DNA of 64,000 bases. Source: Xestospongia muta. Its lineage: Eukaryota > Porifera > Demospongiae > Haplosclerida > Petrosiidae. The stretch is taken from positions 6,560,923 through 6,624,922 of the forward strand of contig OY848922.1 in NCBI GenBank assembly GCA_963693285.1, written 5' to 3'. A model generated the notes under the pieces. The model searched no databases. It was not told the origin of the DNA and saw nothing but the letters and a program-made list of their open reading frames with translations. Numbering within the stretch: position 1 is the first letter of the stretch; the number at the start of each line of letters is the position of its first letter. Made by a program: the position numbers and the translations under genes. Below, one piece after another: positions 49,601 through 61,962 of this stretch.

Positions 49601-51041
49601 TTAACTACATAATTAAACTTTGATAAAGACTTTGTAACACACACACATTAATTTATACTAGGTTGATTTAAAGAATATATTGTGATTATTATTATAATAA
49701 CTATAACACTTGTATATCATATATGTAAATAATTATGATGATTTGATAATGACAAGAACTCTTATCATAAGACAATATCATCTCTGAATAGTACTATATT
49801 GTGACACACTTACATACCTTATCTTGAGCATTGACATTTGCTCCTTGTTTTATAGCTACTTTCAATTTAGCTAGTTCTCCATTAAAAGCAGAGTCAATCA
49901 GTTCATTATCCTAACAAAGATATCAAAGTTAATAAATGTAATATTACACATAAACAAGATCATACACAACATAGTTTATAATACAGTAGACATAATATTA
50001 TAGAAGACATACTATAACAAGAGTACAGTAACTACTAATATAGTACATTGTACTAAGTATATGGACATGACCTAAATGCAAACTATAGGGTCAAGTATAT
50101 AACTAACAGATTCAGTACATTATAAATGCTAAACAAATATAGTCTATAGATCTATGAATAGTTTGACTAAGTTTATTGAATATTCTGCCTAATATGTTGT
50201 CTCTGATTGCATACATTTTGTCTAAGTTTATAATTATTGAATTATTTAGAATGAGGGGATCAGATATACATAATTTTATAACGGTGATATCATTATAACT
50301 TCCTTTGTATATCATAGTACTAATACTCATAAAATACTTCCACCATCAATTATGTACTAAACCTCTATGTGGCTTAGAGAAACATAACTAGAGCAAATTG
50401 TCTACTATAATTTTAAAAAGAAAGACCCTGATACTATTGTACAGGTAACATTATTGCTCTAAATTTATATATCACTGTTAAAATACTTTGGTTGTTTTAA
50501 CTGCGATAGTCACTAGTGTTAAATGTGTTCTTAATAGATATATACTTTGGTAATATCAACAACACATACTTGATTACTAATTATTATGGAATTGCATAGT
50601 TTGTGTACTTTTACTACCTAAAAAGAAAATGTGTAGTGTGTACAGATTTACTAGGTTAAACTCCATATTGGCAACCTTACATGCAATGACACAACAAAGC
50701 TACCACAGAATACATAGACTGACACCTATATAATTATATATTATACACAACAAAGCTACCTCATATTACATAGTGGAAAAGATCATTAAATTACATCTAA
50801 CCTAAGATATAACTGTAATTTCTCTGTCAATTAACTCCATGACTCTTATGAACTTAAATAGTTATGACAGTAGTAAGATATTAGCAATTTTGTAGAATGT
50901 TATCCTAAATTATATGTAACTTAAATTATCATGGATCTGTTAGATAACTCAATCAATTTTGCATATAGTGTAGAATTTATTGTTAATACACAAAATGTTT
51001 GTTAAAAGCTAACTTACCAATTTTTGTTGAGATTTATCCAT
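34639..51041 (-). CDS. Ankyrin-Roc-COR-Death domain protein, gene B (1135 aa, 13 exons)
   Basis: Exons: 51041-51018 (MDKSQQKL), 49910-49818, 48260-48162, 45296-45198, 39197-39099, 38713-38615, 38364-38266, 37896-37809, 37761-35897, 35840-35387, 35285-35229, 35109-35047 and 34907-34639. Their sum is 3408 nt and the frame holds at all GT-AG joins. Residues 9-204 are six ankyrin repeats, one per exon. A Roc-type P-loop GPPAVGKT lies at 258-265, DSGGQPQF at 493-500, and GTYQDQ at 583-588 in the usual (N/T)KxD position, here weakened. COR-like sequence follows with DIGQTLGMSKRQ and REGLFTDDLLDL. The last exon (about 1047-1135) is a Death domain with WRQLGEALGI and VLQLWFDE. This is the domain order of the DAPK1 C-terminal half without a kinase. 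It is probably a cytoplasmic GTP-binding scaffold in death or immune signalling; the role is inferred. A long Ser/Asn/Gln-rich insert separates P-loop and DxGGQ. Confidence 0.88.
38028..38726. repeat. 348/349-bp tandem duplication of an ankyrin exon in gene B
   Basis: The unit from about 38028 (aacataaaattgtcatagaa) to 38375 is repeated from 38376 to about 38726, nearly base for base. Each unit contains one complete ankyrin exon with its splice sites (38364-38266 and 38713-38615). The two exons encode the same 33 residues (begin DGNTPLMLACMNGH) and differ by a synonymous ggg/gga change. Confidence 0.95.
39918..40830 (+). pseudogene. hAT transposase fragment, copy 1
   Basis: Matches 42732-43648 base for base with scattered changes. 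A frame at 40479-40830 contains LEQLLVKTLEKNY, LETQLEIFSSIDIQPSGRFL and LPDSQIKYLNQVVLVVKFIL, the region before the hAT C-terminal dimerisation motif. Similarity stops at the word agtaccaatgcc, after which unrelated minus-strand coding sequence begins. Earlier parts carry stops. It is a ZMYM1-like hAT relic inside a gene B intron, on the opposite strand. Confidence 0.65.
40830..41000 (-). pseudogene. HIRAN-like domain fragment (N-terminal half)
   Basis: The minus strand encodes IRCYHQYKVIWNAKFGEELE followed by CQRE, matching the start (GYHxYKxIWxAxxGEEL) of the HIRAN-like family seen at 1434-1712. It directly abuts the broken end of hAT copy 1, suggesting that insertion or recombination joined them. 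No start codon or downstream continuation. Confidence 0.4.
41095..42395 (+). pseudogene. Ty3-like retrotransposon fragment (gag, Zn knuckle, protease, start of RT)
   Basis: In order: a gag piece with LRLQQPGETVATFIAELRQL (about 41180-41290), a Cys/His knuckle region STCYHCGGNN and CHGCNKKGDL at 41705-41800, then an aspartic protease with EVEMEIDTGESVLVVT (DTG, near 41960). Next is a shifted-frame block with LLKRDWL near 42175-42195, and ISRYSDIFQNELGTIKA just upstream of the RT (42245-42297). The RT domain itself is missing because hAT sequence begins at about 42400. No LTRs were identified. Frame changes show that it is inactive. Confidence 0.65.
42400..43850 (+). pseudogene. hAT transposase fragment, copy 2 (ZMYM1-like)
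   Basis: Starts with KDFIGLYHVDDIEMDTIVAV, then QCYDSAPNMKKAAAKI (the CYDxAxNM block that carries the first catalytic Asp of hAT transposases) and ALYLHCYGNSLNLAVSDTIK. It ends with the dimerisation motif around NAFSERSASSVCRMKTYLCT and TQQRMNNIMILHINKHLTD. Stops and frame shifts occur, for example TGA within the LxLNLNLS block. Shares 42732-43648 with copy 1, 2.8 kb upstream. Confidence 0.75.
43914..44862 (-). pseudogene. piggyBac 2 duplicate with large internal deletion
   Basis: N-terminus MARFRAEEVIHILGEDFNDG at 44559-44257, then directly the LNMGIIQLQNLKDYW and RSVFLRNSFFHILGTLHVGN block at 44141-43914. The rest of the transposase is gone. The 5' terminus is intact: TTAA at 44863-44866 followed on the minus strand by CCCTTATAGG. 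The flanking sequence is the same as at 7944 onward, proving a shared insertion event. Confidence 0.78.
44150..50100. repeat. Segmental duplication block 1 (copy B)
   Basis: Partner of 7290-12270. It carries three ankyrin exons of gene B at homologous positions. Unique to this copy is an insertion at about 47200-48140 that includes the hAT-like fragment at 47.3-47.75 kb. Confidence 0.9.
47289..47755 (-). pseudogene. N-terminal fragment of a hAT/KIAA1586-type transposase
   Basis: The minus strand reads SDESDDKTQKFKKSCKEATH, then ALPTTWLKLVEEGMMFLLCE, KYNKNKSAPSGKEIW and LFRLQSVHRHANSNMHKDAV, then a stop and a shifted frame with AEMGQHL. The Cys/His-spaced block followed by SVHRHxxSxMHKDA is what I recall from N-terminal zinc-finger regions of hAT-derived animal proteins. 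The catalytic part is absent. It sits in sequence present only in copy B of the duplication. Confidence 0.5.
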
Positions 51042-52850
51042 TATTTAAGTTATTTAGAACACTCCACACTCCTTCTTAGACAAATCTAACATATAGGATT
51101 ACTGTTGACTCAATTTACTAAGCTATATACTGGTCTATTACACTCTTAATGATGTCACCTAATAAATAAAGTAAACACAATAATATATTACAATAAAAGG
51201 ACATACAGATGTGTACAATATATACTATGTATGTTAGAGTTGAGAAGACCCACACAGACATGTAAATAACTTTGCCGTTTTACGTGCCATCTGCATGCGA
51301 CTTGCACCAATCGATTCTGCGTGCAAATCCGCATTTTATATATAATTTGGCTCTCTAGTGCTACGAGAAAGTAGCAAACTATAAAACTCCATACATTTTC
51401 AATGGCATACCTTCGTCATACTTCAAATACAACACTTTCGAGGATTTTAATAAATAATATTTCTCGCCTCGAAAAATCAGCTGTCTTTCATATGGCAATT
51501 CAAAATTACAGTTCTAATTATATGATCAGATGTTCTATTACAACAATTATTATTATTAAAATAATAATCAGGTATTGTCTTTTGCGATTTAAGGCAGCTA
51601 TAAAGCCACTGTGGTTCAAAAAACTCTTTTAACAAAGGTTTCATCAAGTTAAACAGCTGGCCTATTCTCTTGATGTTTCTTCATTATTGGATGAAGGTAA
51701 GTATGCCTCTGTTCAATAATGCAAAGTTGTTCATAGTAGTGTTGTCTGTCATCCACTCTCTTATATCTATACCTGTACTACTATAGTCATAGACATTGGT
51801 AACAACCTCCTTTGTTTGTGACCTCAGTCTCTTTTGGTTTGGTATCTTCATAAACATGAGCAAAAACATGTTGTGTTCACATAACATGCATGTGAACAAA
51901 TAATGAATAAAAGTAAAATTTACTTCAGTGGTAATTGCATATAATAGTGAGGAAATACCTCATCTTATATTCCATGTATAAAACACTTTTTTAATAAGGG
52001 GCTCTTCTCAACTTGGACATATTATAAGTATTAAGCATAAGTAATATCTTGATACTTGAATTGATACTAATGACAATTTTAATTAACATCACAATAGATG
52101 ACTTAATAAACATGTATAAATAGAAAGCAATTTAAACAAAGACAATTATGATTTGCTATTGTCATGAACAGGACTTGATCTTTATTAATATTTCAATGGC
52201 ATCTATCATAATATAGTATCTATACTGTGTATCATATCAGTGAGGTATGTCAATTACACATAGGTACATTTTTAATATGTATATTTAAGACATTTCCTTA
52301 CTCACTGTAGTCATTGATAAACAGTCACTTTAGTTATAGTTAATATAACGACCAAAACATTCAAAGATACAATATTTAAGTCATTTTAGATAAAATGTTA
52401 AATTTAAACAATATACTGTACTGATTTCAGTCACCTTTTAATCCTCTGTCATAAGTCTATACAAGTTATTAGTAATACTTACCTATTTGCTCTGTTCAGA
52501 CAAGAAAAGAGATTCTTTAAAGCGAAAGAGCTGAGCAACTCTCAGAAAGATTTAATTAACAGCCTAGTTGAATGTTTATATTATTATGACGTCATTAATC
52601 AGGTTAATTAAGTGTAATAAAACTGTAATAACATTTTTTGAGACTCATAGATAAGAAAATTAAATAACAACAAATATTACGTTGTTTAGAAATTTAGTTA
52701 TAAGTTTTTAGTTTCTGGTTACTTCTCCACAGTCTTTTATCTCACCTACATGTAAAATAGTGAAATGATAGACTTAATATAATAACTTCTTACCATATCT
52801 TGGTATATTAATACTAGTATATTGATATCCACAGTTATAAGAAAATATCA
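50101..52850. other. First intron and upstream flank of gene B, no other gene recognised
   Basis: Contains the 24-nt first coding exon of gene B (51041-51018). The rest is AT-rich and does not align visibly with the region upstream of gene A. The flank 51042-52850 presumably holds the gene B promoter; no TATA or other element was identified with confidence. Confidence 0.45.
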
Positions 52851-55800
52851 GCACTACAAATGATGTTTTAATAGATGTAACTTATTGTGATACATCTGTC
52901 ACTCTATAATTACATTTAACTGATCACTGGATCATTGACAAGAATTTATTTTTTTCATTTGACAGTATAAACCATTCTCTAATCAATTAGTTACAATATA
53001 TACATCAGTACTTGTTTCCTCATTTTATTTAGAACAGGGAGATTTGGATCATTAACAACGAATGCAGTAATTAAATTCCAAACTACAAAATATTCCCTTG
53101 ATTATGTACAGCTGTTAATACAGTATTCTATTATACTAGGAAGACATCAGTACATGTACTAACATTAATAATACACAAATATTAAATGTGAACATTATAA
53201 TAAACAACAGCACAAGTTTCCTCATTACACTCCACTAATTAATGAGACTATTCTGTTCTTTGAGGACTAGTCCTTACAGAAATATTGATATTCTGTGATG
53301 TCATTAGAAAGGAACGTAGTTGAGGGAAAATATAATATTATGATCTAACATCCATGAGCTGATCAATATATCATGATCAATCAATGTATTCATATACATT
53401 GCAAAAAAGAATTTTGTCACTTTAACTGAAGTATTCGTTACCACAGTTTCATAAGTATAATGTATATCTATTCTAAGTTGCTAGAAAGCCAAAACCAGTG
53501 TAACTTAATATGTATAAAGCCAACTAGCTGCATCTACAACTACATTGCTTTTACACCCAGTTTGCTATAGTAATTGATCATGGCTTCAATTGAAGCTATA
53601 AGCAGATACTATTTTGACTGAAGCTAATCCAATTAGTTTAGTTGAAATAGTATCTACCTCTTCACCATGGTTTCTGTTATTGAACATAAACTACAAAGAG
53701 TACTTTTTGGCTACTAGTTGGCTTTATATACATATTGAGTTAGACCAGTTTTGGCTTTGTGGTAACACAATATTGGACTTACATTATATTGATGAGATTA
53801 TGTTAACGAAGATTTTAAGTGTACATGTATGTGTCCTTTAACAATGTGTATGTGTGTGCTGCACATACTAAAGCAGCTCTTGTAACTCATAGTCTACACT
53901 TACATTTAATAAAGCAACACAACATAATAATCAAAAATTTACTACTTTGTACTGTACTTTTTGATACCTGAATTATCAACTACTTCACATCAGTAGTAGT
54001 CACTCACTCATCCTAGTAAACCAGATGTTACATTATCAGAGTACTATATCGTCCTAAAGATAATATATAACCTGTTAATTTTCATTAATAACTGTACATA
54101 TAATAATGTATATACTATGAACAACTTATATAGAATAATATTTTTTATTAACATAACACTATTTAATAATCTCAATAATAGGGACCAGTATAACAACAAC
54201 AAAGCAGATACATGTACATGTACATGCACATCTCATTTAAAGGTGAATATCAGACTTCATACCATACACTTAACTAAACATATATGTACTCTATTATGAT
54301 GTAACTCATAAAGTGGTCACCTTGTCTGACATTACTTTAGTCACTTTGGTATAGATAACAGAAGACGTGTTGACATGCAGCCAATATCTCATTAGTGTCT
54401 GTATACCAAAGACTACTTGGCTTATATTAGATCTAATTATTTCATGGAGTGAAAATGGACAGCTAAAATGTGTACATGAGAGACAAACTTGACAAGGAAC
54501 ACTTAGTCTCTTCTCTTGGGCTTGCTACACGGGAAACTGACATTAGTCACTTTTGTTACTATGTAATAATATCACTGATAATTATAGAGTTTATGATCAT
54601 AAGAAATAAACTCACCGTCAAGTACGTGCTCTTCATAATTATATCAATTATCATGGAGGTGTGGCTCAATTATAATGATGCCATAGGATAATGGCTATAA
54701 ACAATAGTGCAAGAAAACACTCTGGTATCCCTCCTCGAATAAATGCCTTACATATCACTCAATTGACAATGGTGTTTACTGCTCAGTACATAGTAACCTT
54801 TGTCCTAAACGTTGGTAGTTTAATTTCTTATCAACATGAAAGGTAGTTGTGAAATGTATTTTAAACAGTCAGGAAATAGCTATAGTATGGAGAACTCTTT
54901 CAACAGTTGAGTAGATGACTATTTAATAATTCACTAAGACAACATCTTGTTTCAATGTAAGTGCTAGTCTTTTTTCTTTTAATTAAACTATCATTTGTTA
55001 GCTAATTTACAGAGCTTCAAAATTTTATTGCATAGAATGGATCAAATTTATGTCTAATTCTAGTTCCCCCATTAATACATTTGATTAAGCATTGCCCTTG
55101 AACCAGAAGAGAGAGATGAAAGGTTACATTGACATGTGTTCACAGATCTAATTAGTAAATATCTAGCTATTTTATTTATGTGACATGTACATGTAAGTTA
55201 ATGTAGAAGTGTCATAGAAAAAGCACTTTTTCAGTACATTTCTTCTAAAAAAAGATAAAGTTTGTTACTCATTACCTACTCATGATGTAATCATTCAAGC
55301 TTATGAGTTGATATGATTCTTTTGATTATAGTAAATTTCAATTCTAATTAATAAGACACTAGAAAAACTCAATGGCAAAGTCACAGAGAGCCTTATAGCA
55401 TCAATAAATAGAAAAAGACTAAATGGTGAAAGGTTAATAACACTATTTTACCTTTTACTTGATGAAAAGGTAAATATATAGCGTGGACATGTAATTATCA
55501 TGTTTGACTGATACATCTCCTATTACAACCTTCAACATAATGCAGTATTGTAGAAAAACTTGTAAGTATATTTTAGTATGCAACCATAAGTAGTATAGAT
55601 GTTGACTAACTGGTCATTAAAGAGATCTACACAATTTTTATCTAAGACATTCCTACAACTATAATAATTGTCATGTCTTAACAATTATGATTAAAATAAT
55701 AGTACCAATCTTTCAGGCAGAATTTTCTCAGAGCACTGATTTAATAAGTATACAAGGTAGCTAATAGATAATAAAACTAGTAACTTGTCTCAAGATTAAG

Positions 55801-55990
55801 GTTATTTTGATATATTTTATTGATGCACTTTTCTTATATTAAATTTTGTGAGTAAATAGAACTTTCGTGCTGATAAGGAGTTTTATACTGTGCATTTAAA
55901 GAACCAGTAACTATTCAATTTTTAATGAATCACATCCTTCAATTCATCAACATAGGTAAACAGGAGATCCAGTGTGAAAATTTATGCTTT
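52850..55990. repeat. Segmental duplication block 2 (copy B)
   Basis: Partner of 17150-21140. Compared with copy A it has about 440 extra bp at 53400-53840 and lacks about 180 bp and 1.3 kb at two sites. No gene recognised. Confidence 0.85.
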
Positions 55991-58900
55991 AGTAAAAGAC
56001 AATGTATAGAATTAAGCATTATTTCTTACTTTATAATTTCATAATTAGTTTATATTTTAAATAATAAGAATTGTAACTATTGAGGTATTTAAGCCCTCAT
56101 AGTTACCTGTATTCATGTTCTATCTATCATTTAATATTAAGCAGCAGGTGCACTCTCTATTTAGTAAGATCATCAATCTGAATATGTCCAGAAAAGTACA
56201 TAAATATAAAAGAGTGGTGTATTTTTCTGTGACAATCTGTTACAATGGTTAATTAGCTTCTATGTTAGGTAAGACTATTGCATGATATAACAATTATATA
56301 ATTATCATGACATTTCATAATCAGAAATCAGTAATAATTGTATGCAAACTAAGTACCATGTAGAAGATCTTTGCCTTAACAATTATCATCAAAAATAGAG
56401 TAAATGTCAAATTGTAATTAAAAATTAAATTGAGATCTGATGACAAAAGTGGTTCACAGACTATAACATATGAGGTAACGTAATGTTGTTTTACAGATTG
56501 ATAAGTCAGCATATTTGATAAGAAAAGTATTGAAAGGTAAAAAGCTTCTGGCAGTAATTATATATGTGTCAACTAGAGGCACAGGTTGAATTAAAGCTAC
56601 CAACAGTCTACACAGTCTTGCAAAGAAGTTTCTATAATCATTTTATTTATTCACATCCACAAAAACAATTAAATGCCAGTGCAAGTGAATAACACTGAAA
56701 GTATGACAGTCCACATTGTTGTAAATTTAACAGTAAGAAATGACATTACTAAATGTTCATTAACTGCAAACAGTTTGGAGCTAATGTAACACAAGCAACA
56801 AGTACAAACTACTTAGCAAAAATTGACTTCTGTAATATTTCCATATGATATCTTGAATCTTTGACAGATATAACTATTTAGCTTTGATAATCAATTTCAT
56901 TTAATCAAATTAATTCTTTCTTCTTCTATAGATAACTGACGTGATTTGTCAAGTTTAGATGTTCACTTTTGTGTCAAATGTTAAAGATGTATGTTGTGTT
57001 CACTAGCTAACAAGTAATATGTTCTAAGAAGAAATAAAGATATTTAGGAGAGTAAAAAGAAATAGACAAAGTTATCATATCCCACTCAGTTATGTAGGCA
57101 ACTACAAGTTACAATCAAGCCTCTTCTTTAGTATTGATATAAAATTGAGAGCAAAACCTGAAAAATGTTTGATAATTTACCTGTTTTCTATTAAATATAG
57201 CACATGTTATTCTATCCATTAAAATGCACAGAGTAACCAGACATTAAAATGATCAAGTTCCAAGTTGGAGAGTTATTCATTGTCTAAATTGATTTAAGCA
57301 TGACTTATAGGAGGTCAGTCAAATTTTGATAGTTTGTGGTTCTTTAAGAATTTCAGTCTGTCAAGTTTAAAGAATTAACAAACGAGACTTTTTATAACAT
57401 AATACCATAGGTTTGTATTAACGAGAACAATTTATTGATATATGATCATACAACTAATGTATATATAGTGATGACTTATGTGGATGATTCAATGCTATTA
57501 AAAAGTTGTACAAGATTTTAACAGAAAAGTTGACCAACAAACAAGAAATACCAGTATCTGATTTACTATATCTATCATTACACCAACTGGTTTAATTTTT
57601 ATAGAAGAATTGTATCTACACTTAATTGTTCTAACAAGAATAGCATGAAACTAAACTATAAATACTTATCAATTATTTTATAGAAAAGGACTATTGGTAG
57701 CTCATTTTTGTGTTGAAGTATAATTAAAATTTAAGTTATATTATATTGTGTCAACATGCTATAAAATCATAAAATTCTGCCTCTCAAAATGTCATTTACT
57801 CTTATAGTTATGTATGTCTTGGCATAAAAAGAACCTCCACATACTACATGTACTGTATCTGATTATTGGAACAGCTGAAAAGAAAAGACAACCAAATATA
57901 TCACGTTATGTTTATTCATACCAGCACAATTATAATGTCAACCACATCCTTCCTAACAATATTTTAGTCTATATAGTAGTAGTGTGATATTAATCATCAG
58001 AAGAATAGACACACTATGTAATAGTAGCTTGAAGTTAACAATATTAGCAATACATAATGTGTGAAATATACGTCATACCTATACGTTAAGTTTCAGGGTC
58101 TGTCTGTATTAGTAGAATATAAGTTTATTTTATTGTTTGATCTTGAATTTGAGTTTCAATGTTAAATACTATTGTTAAACTTTTAATAAACATTACATTA
58201 TTAGGTAATGGTAAACAATCCCACTCATTAATCAATGTATAGTAATATTGTTGCAATCAGTATTCTAGTTTTATGTTTGTCTTTTCATCAATTCAAAAAA
58301 TCATCATACACAAATACATTCATTAGTGTGACTACTTATATATCTAGTTATTCTCAGTACAAGGAGACCACCTATAGGATAATATAAGCTGTCACTATTA
58401 AAACATTAGAATGACTCAGTTTAGTTAGATTTAGTGGTTCTAGTAAGAATATTAGTCAGTGTCAAAAGTAATACAATGTTTAAATCCTCAAACTTAACAT
58501 ACACACATACAAGTATAAGGGACTATGGTAAGGTATAACATAAGTAAATACAATGTATTTTATATTACAAACATGTACATTAATTTTAATGATACTTAGT
58601 ATACCAATGACAATGTACCATTTACAAATGGTGTTATTCTTGTGCATATATACGTGTATGATGATATCATAGCTTCTCTAATTTATGATATTTTAACTAT
58701 CTTCAGACAGATATATACTAATATTGTTTCAATCAATCTTCTACTTTTATGGTTGTCTTTTCATCAATTTATAAACTCATCATATATATTACATAGTACT
58801 AATTATATATTACTTTTTAACAGACAGAACAGTGTTCTGACATTATCTACCTATATAATATAGGAATACTATGTAGCTATACTTGTATCAGATAATAAAT

Positions 58901-61480
58901 AAATTAAAATAGAGACTTTGATAGTTCTTGCTCACTTGTTTCTATATGAATGTTTCTATATATACCAATTAAATGATTAGCTTACTAAGTCAATGAGAGC
59001 ATACAATTTACATGCATATAGACAGTATACATGTATCAAATTCTTTGGAAAGGAGAATATGAACATATTGTTATTATTTTGATATGATGGTATCTAATTT
59101 TATTGCTTGTCGATCTAATTAGTCATTAAATAGTCATCAAGTTTTATATTAGCTTGGTATAGCCAATGTTCCTACATTTCAATCTCATCCTTGTGAGATA
59201 ATCCTTAATTTTGGTACTCAGATATTTCACCTGAACAAGATACTAACCTGTCAAGTGTAATATTATAACTATCTAAAACGAATACATAGAAAACAACATC
59301 TATAATTATTATAGAATTGTACTAAGACAAAACATAGAAGATAATAGAATACATGATGATATAGCAGCCAATACTTGATTGAAATATCTGCATAGATGTT
59401 AAAAAGTTCATCTGTTGGTTTAAGTTAGAATAATTACTCTCACGAAATGAAATGGTCACATATGACAGACTATTTTTACATACTTTGGCCAACCTTTTGC
59501 AAGACTGACTAATAGTCTGCTACAGTAAGTTGATATCATACATAATTATAAAGATTGTATGCATAAGAATGTAAGTCATCTGAATGTAAGTTTCTGGTTT
59601 CTCACGATGTCCCTGCTTCATTTCAAATTTCATTTAGTATTCAATATTGTGAATATAACACATGTTGACTAATATTGCATACTATGAGTAAACTCCTTTC
59701 ATTAAAAAGAGTTAGTGGTATTAGTGTTTGTCACCATTCTATTAATTATGTTTGTGATAGCTCCAACATAAGTACTAGTATATAGGAACACTTAACAGCT
59801 CTCTCAATCACCAGGACTAAGTGTGCTCAGTATGTTTGACAGATATGTTATTAACTTTAAACAAAAAAATATATGTTCTTTAATGTGTGTACTGATAAAA
59901 ATAATGCATACTTTGAGTAATTATATTGTCTACTGTGTCAAGGATGTATCTATAAACTATTAGTTTTGTTGTCACCATGAGTGTTGTGAACTATACATTT
60001 TGTAGTTAACATTAAACATTTCTCTTTATACATAGCTTGATGCTATAAATTTAAAGTGAAGTAATTTATTGCTATTAACAACTGCTTTGGAACCAATAAT
60101 GTATGGATTGTGACCTTACAGTTGATACAACTACTCATCTATCTATAAAATAGTAAAATTTCAGCTATTTGTAGTTTTGACATAATTATATCTAATATTG
60201 TTTGCACAAACTATCTAAATGTATACTATTATATCAGTCTCAGATACACAAGTACTTTATGTCCACATGTTTGTGTTTCTCTTTTTAATTTATGTACCAT
60301 TTTTCAATCTATAGTATGAAATTTTGTCTGAAATTGTATTTTCAATGACACTTAGTATAACCAAACTGTAACCTTGACGTAGTCAACGTGTGTTTTAAAT
60401 TTCGTGTGACAAATGTTATATAGTTATATTGAATATCCATTATTTGCATTACAAGTATAGTGTATTTGGCAAAGTGGATGACATTACATAATGTATTAGG
60501 TTACCTAGTGACTCAATAAATGTGTACACAATATACTCAATGTGATGTTTGCTTTAGTTTATATAATACCACAGTATAAATGTAACATCATTAATTTTTA
60601 TACTGATTTATTCCAAGATGATTTAAGACATATGCAATATATAATATTAAAGACAGTAAAATTCAATGAAATTTAGAGCATTGAAGAATTATAATAATTA
60701 CTTTTTAAAAAAGAAGGCTTTCAGTAATTAATTTAGGTTCTATTTTCTATAGTTTCTATATGCCGAAGCCTCCATATGATTGGTGATATTCAGAGAGATC
60801 TACTTTGTTACCTTAAAAATATTATGTTTGATTATGAAAATGCAATTATTAGTAAAGTGAAAGTAAAATCAAAAATGATAAGAAACCAACAAACATATTA
60901 GAGTGTGAGTAATCCGTCATCTTCATTGAAGGAATGCTCTTTGTTAAAGAGATCTTCCTCAATAAGATTTTATGTATGTACGTTCACTTGAACAAACGAT
61001 CTGCTACTGATTATAATATATTAAAAATAGCAGTCAGCAGGAATTCTTAGCATGTAGCAATATGTGCTACCATGTTAGTTAGTATATTGAGGTAACACAT
61101 GACTTCCTTGTTGTCAAACACTACGTACACATTTATAAAACAAGACCAAAAATTTTTCTTGAGATCAAAGTCTCTTGTCAAAATTAAACAACTTTGATTG
61201 CCTGCAGTGCTAAACTAGTCTTGTGTAGCCAGCCCCTCCCCCCTACGGGAATAATACTCATTCTTTTAAAACTGCAGGACGAAGGTAATATTATTTTGAT
61301 AAGTGGTGGTTGAATGAAATGTGGAATGTTAAATTTAGTAACTTTATGTTATTTTGACACCATGTAATGTCAAAACGAGTGTGTGCCTTTTAAATTCAAG
61401 CTTAATTGTAATTTTAACAGTAAGTCATCATTTTAATTAACATCATGAAAATTGTTCATTATTTCCTTCAATACTCCATT
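55990..61480. other. AT-rich intergenic stretch, no gene recognised
   Basis: No convincing frame. A local duplication links about 58220-58330 with 58690-58800 (shared gttgtcttttcatcaatt-like words). 60720-61230 aligns with 33520-34100 downstream of gene B. 59330-59460 shows faint similarity to 18420-18530. Confidence 0.45.
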
Positions 61481-61795
61481 TAAGACATATATAAAAAGAG
61501 TTGTCAGTTTGTGAAAAGGAGTGATGTATATGTAAAACAGAACAATCAGTAAGATCTAGAAGTGACTGAAAACAATCTGAAGAGTCCAAATTTTCCATCA
61601 AAACATAACAATGGTAATGTTCATGTAAACCAATTGTCTGATGTTGGTAACCCTAGCAACAGGTTTCCTCGTCAACTGATATAATTTGGTTATAAATCCA
61701 AATGATGGTAAAATACCATCAGATCCTAACACAATAAGTGAGTGAAATTGATAATCAATATTTCCAATTTTAATCCATTTAGGCCTACAAAACAA
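61480..61795 (-). pseudogene. C-terminal remnant of a CACTA-type transposase
   Basis: After a minus-strand AG near 61792, the frame gives KWIKIGNIDYQFHSLIVLGS followed by LPSFGFITKLYQL, and a shifted frame then gives HEHYHCYVL. The order W-x-x-I-x-x-x-x-Y, VLG, PxFG and HYHxxV parallels the C-terminal exon of the 21.6-27.1 kb transposase (NWVRIHGTLY, VLVIGK, PVFGEL, HYHAHVV). A single exon and a frame shift remain; no terminal repeats seen. The match is weak and from eye only. Confidence 0.4.
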
Positions 61796-61962
61796 GACAT
61801 GCTACACAATGAACTCCAATGAGATATATACCTATGTAATAAAACTGACGTCCCAATATTGGGGAATAAACTTTTCATGGAAGAAATGATATCAGGTGAA
61901 GGTTGCTGTAATCAAAGACTAGTTGGAGCTAATTGATTATAATAAAGTTATAATTATTATAG

